A stretch of 64,000 nt of DNA from JBBTDV01 sp038042605 (GTDB lineage: Bacteria; Bdellovibrionota; UBA1018). The notes beneath the pieces were generated by a model. It was not told where the DNA came from. It did not search any database and worked only from the letters and a program-made list of their open reading frames with translations. The DNA lies in the NCBI GenBank assembly GCA_964358645.1, contig CAYHPW010000008.1, forward strand, positions 1 to 64,000, read 5' to 3'. The position numbers were made by a program, and so were the translations under genes. Shown one piece after another: positions 62,825 through 64,000 of the stretch. How positions within the stretch are numbered: position 1 is the first letter of the stretch; every line of letters begins with the position of its first letter.

Positions 62825-63977
62825 TTTTCATGCCCTCCACCGTAAATTTAGTTTCCAATACTATGGCCATTGAATTTTCGTGTATTGTGTAGCTGCTGCC
62901 AGGATTAAACACAGGGCGGTTACAGCGCAGTTCCTTAACGGCTTTTAAATTTTCAACTAGCCGCCCAACATCTGGGGTTTTTTGAGCCTGCTTGAGAGCG
63001 AGCTCTTTTATGCTTTGCACACTGCCCGTGTTTTCAAGCACACCGACCACAATCGTATTTTGGTCGTTCTTTTCAAGCGCGGATTTTATATCCGCATAAG
63101 TCAAACCAACCAAGGCCTCCGGAATTGCTTTTGTCGTGATACGCGTTGAGGTCTTAGGGTCAAGCAGGTCAAAAATAATGTTCGACACTCCTGTACCACC
63201 GGAAGCATTGCCAAGCATAAGCCTGCTGTACTCCCTGCTATAAATAATCTCACTGACTGAAGCGAGCTTAAGATACTGATCAAGTTTTGCATCCAGCAAC
63301 TCTGCAGCAACGAGAGTTCCCCTAGCGATGTTAGAAAGAGCCATCGCTATCATAATCGTCCTGGCATCGACTTCAGTAACACTCGGGACATTACCACTTT
63401 GATTTGGCGTCCTATCGGCCAAGATCAGTATTTTTCTTGCTCTCTTTGGTACAGCTCTTTCAAGCGTAACCGTCTCTGCGGGATTCCCGACTATGACATG
63501 TAAACCCTTCAGCCGCGGATGCGACCTTAAAGCGTCCATCACTGTCTTATTGAGGTTTGCCACTATAACCAAGTCAGAGGCTGTGAGCCCAGGATTAAAA
63601 TCAAGGATGTGCGTAAGAAGCTCATGCATTTCTTCTTTCCATCCACAAACTATGAAATGACCCTTAAGTTTTTCAGTATCCACGACCCCTCTCCCTTCGC
63701 GCAGCACTTCTTCAAGAAAATATGTCGAAATCCTAGAAGTGATGACCGCTATGCCGAAAACACCGATGAACATGAGCAGACCGGCCCATATCCTGCCTGT
63801 GAGTGTTATTGGATAATGGTCACCGTACCCAACAGTCAGGAATGTCACGATGCCCCACCACAGGCTTTTCCCGAATGTAGTGATATTCGCACCTTGTGCG
63901 CTATATTCAGCTTGATAGACAAACCAGGAAACCACTAGCCACGCACTAAGCAGAACCAAAATCACAGCCGTAATCAT
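62784..63977 (-). CDS. Potassium channel with RCK/TrkA-N domains (possibly truncated at the window edge)
   Basis: Two membrane helices (about residues 2-20 and 60-80) flank the pore with selectivity filter TVGYGD. Then comes a TrkA-N/RCK Rossmann domain (HFIVCGWKEEMHELL) and a second ligand-type domain to residue 397, a MthK-type layout of a ligand-gated K+ channel. ATG 63977 is used here with AAGG upstream, but the frame stays open to the edge of the window (residues IARRR before the Met), so the true N-terminus may lie beyond it. The CNB gene overlaps its 3' end, suggesting nucleotide-linked control. Confidence 0.85.
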   Translation of the reverse strand: MITAVILVLLSAWLVVSWFVYQAEYSAQGANITTFGKSLWWGIVTFLTVGYGDHYPITLTGRIWAGLLMFIGVFGIAVITSRISTYFLEEVLREGRGVVDTEKLKGHFIVCGWKEEMHELLTHILDFNPGLTASDLVIVANLNKTVMDALRSHPRLKGLHVIVGNPAETVTLERAVPKRARKILILADRTPNQSGNVPSVTEVDARTIMIAMALSNIARGTLVAAELLDAKLDQYLKLASVSEIIYSREYSRLMLGNASGGTGVSNIIFDLLDPKTSTRITTKAIPEALVGLTYADIKSALEKNDQNTIVVGVLENTGSVQSIKELALKQAQKTPDVGRLVENLKAVKELRCNRPVFNPGSSYTIHENSMAIVLETKFTVEGMKNVGKEKPSPIQAA

Positions 63978-64000
63978 CCGGCGCCTTGCAATGCCAGTTA

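Noticed and set aside
1..64000. tRNA, rRNA, transposase, integrase or prophage genes
   Set aside because: I looked in all intergenic spaces and among the gene products and saw none; intergenic spaces are mostly under 200 bp.

Overview
This window looks like chromosomal DNA of a Gram-negative, LPS-bearing bacterium with moderate GC content and very dense coding. The evidence is heptose kinase and heptosyltransferase-type genes, many signal-peptide and lipoprotein genes, and a MreC-MreD-PBP2-RodA elongation cluster. An FHA-GGDEF protein built like Bdellovibrio DgcB, the number of orphan Cys-rich secreted proteins and a membrane cyclase with a HEAT tail point towards the Bdellovibrionota/Oligoflexia or old deltaproteobacterial neighbourhood. 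That placement is an inference; no rRNA is present to settle it. I found no tRNA, rRNA, CRISPR array, transposase or integrase.

Region by region. 0-7.5 kb: a repeat-bearing leader, a small secreted protein, a UvrA-type protein, a secreted Gly-rich protein behind a TPR/winged-helix regulator, an alpha/beta hydrolase and a PpiD-like membrane chaperone. 7.5-13.7 kb (+): mreC-mreD-mrdA-rodA, then a coiled-coil lipoprotein overlapping rlmN. 13.7-16.4 kb (-): two poorly known proteins, one resembling a GH42 beta-galactosidase scaffold. 16.4-25.9 kb (+): two acyl-CoA dehydrogenases, pgi, FHA-GGDEF, mutL, miaA, the PEP synthase/PPDK regulator, ilvE and a DUF503 gene. 25.9-32.5 kb (-): one apparent operon running lipoprotein, rimI-like, queD, queC, DUF366-like, cmk, glycosyltransferase 9, hldA. 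It joins queuosine precursor synthesis to LPS heptose synthesis.

32.6-40.2 kb (+): thrS lacking the TGS domain, an HD phosphohydrolase, comM and comEC, with a membrane-anchored J protein facing comM. 40.2-46.5 kb: an SDR gene, a 32-bp perfect palindrome, a metzincin-type protease, a Cys-rich lipoprotein and a large class III adenylyl cyclase with duplicated sensor segments and a HEAT-repeat tail. 46.5-48.8 kb: three RNA-modification-type genes packed with real overlaps. 48.9-54 kb is the accessory-looking part: small secreted proteins, an AT-rich 422-aa secreted protein, a 0.5-kb gene-free stretch, a self-inhibited Fic protein with a winged-helix tail, and a secreted hydrolase with a Cys nucleophile. 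54-64 kb: glpD-aspS, a lone receiver protein, an aspartase/fumarase-family lyase, an HNH nuclease with a MepA-like endopeptidase, a nucleotidyltransferase, a KGG-repeat protein, a cyclic-nucleotide-binding protein and a TrkA-type potassium channel cut by the window edge.

How they may work together: the envelope genes (mre/mrd/rod, hldA and GT9, MepA-like, PpiD-like) form a cell-shape and outer-membrane theme. The cyclase and the cyclic-nucleotide-binding protein next to the K+ channel suggest a cAMP-responsive ion or membrane circuit. FHA-GGDEF adds phospho-gated c-di-GMP synthesis. comM and comEC indicate DNA uptake. The most novel material is the TPR/winged-helix regulator, the glycosidase-like pair, the palindrome-flanked protease/lipoprotein pair, the duplicated-sensor cyclase, and the Fic/Cys-hydrolase segment.
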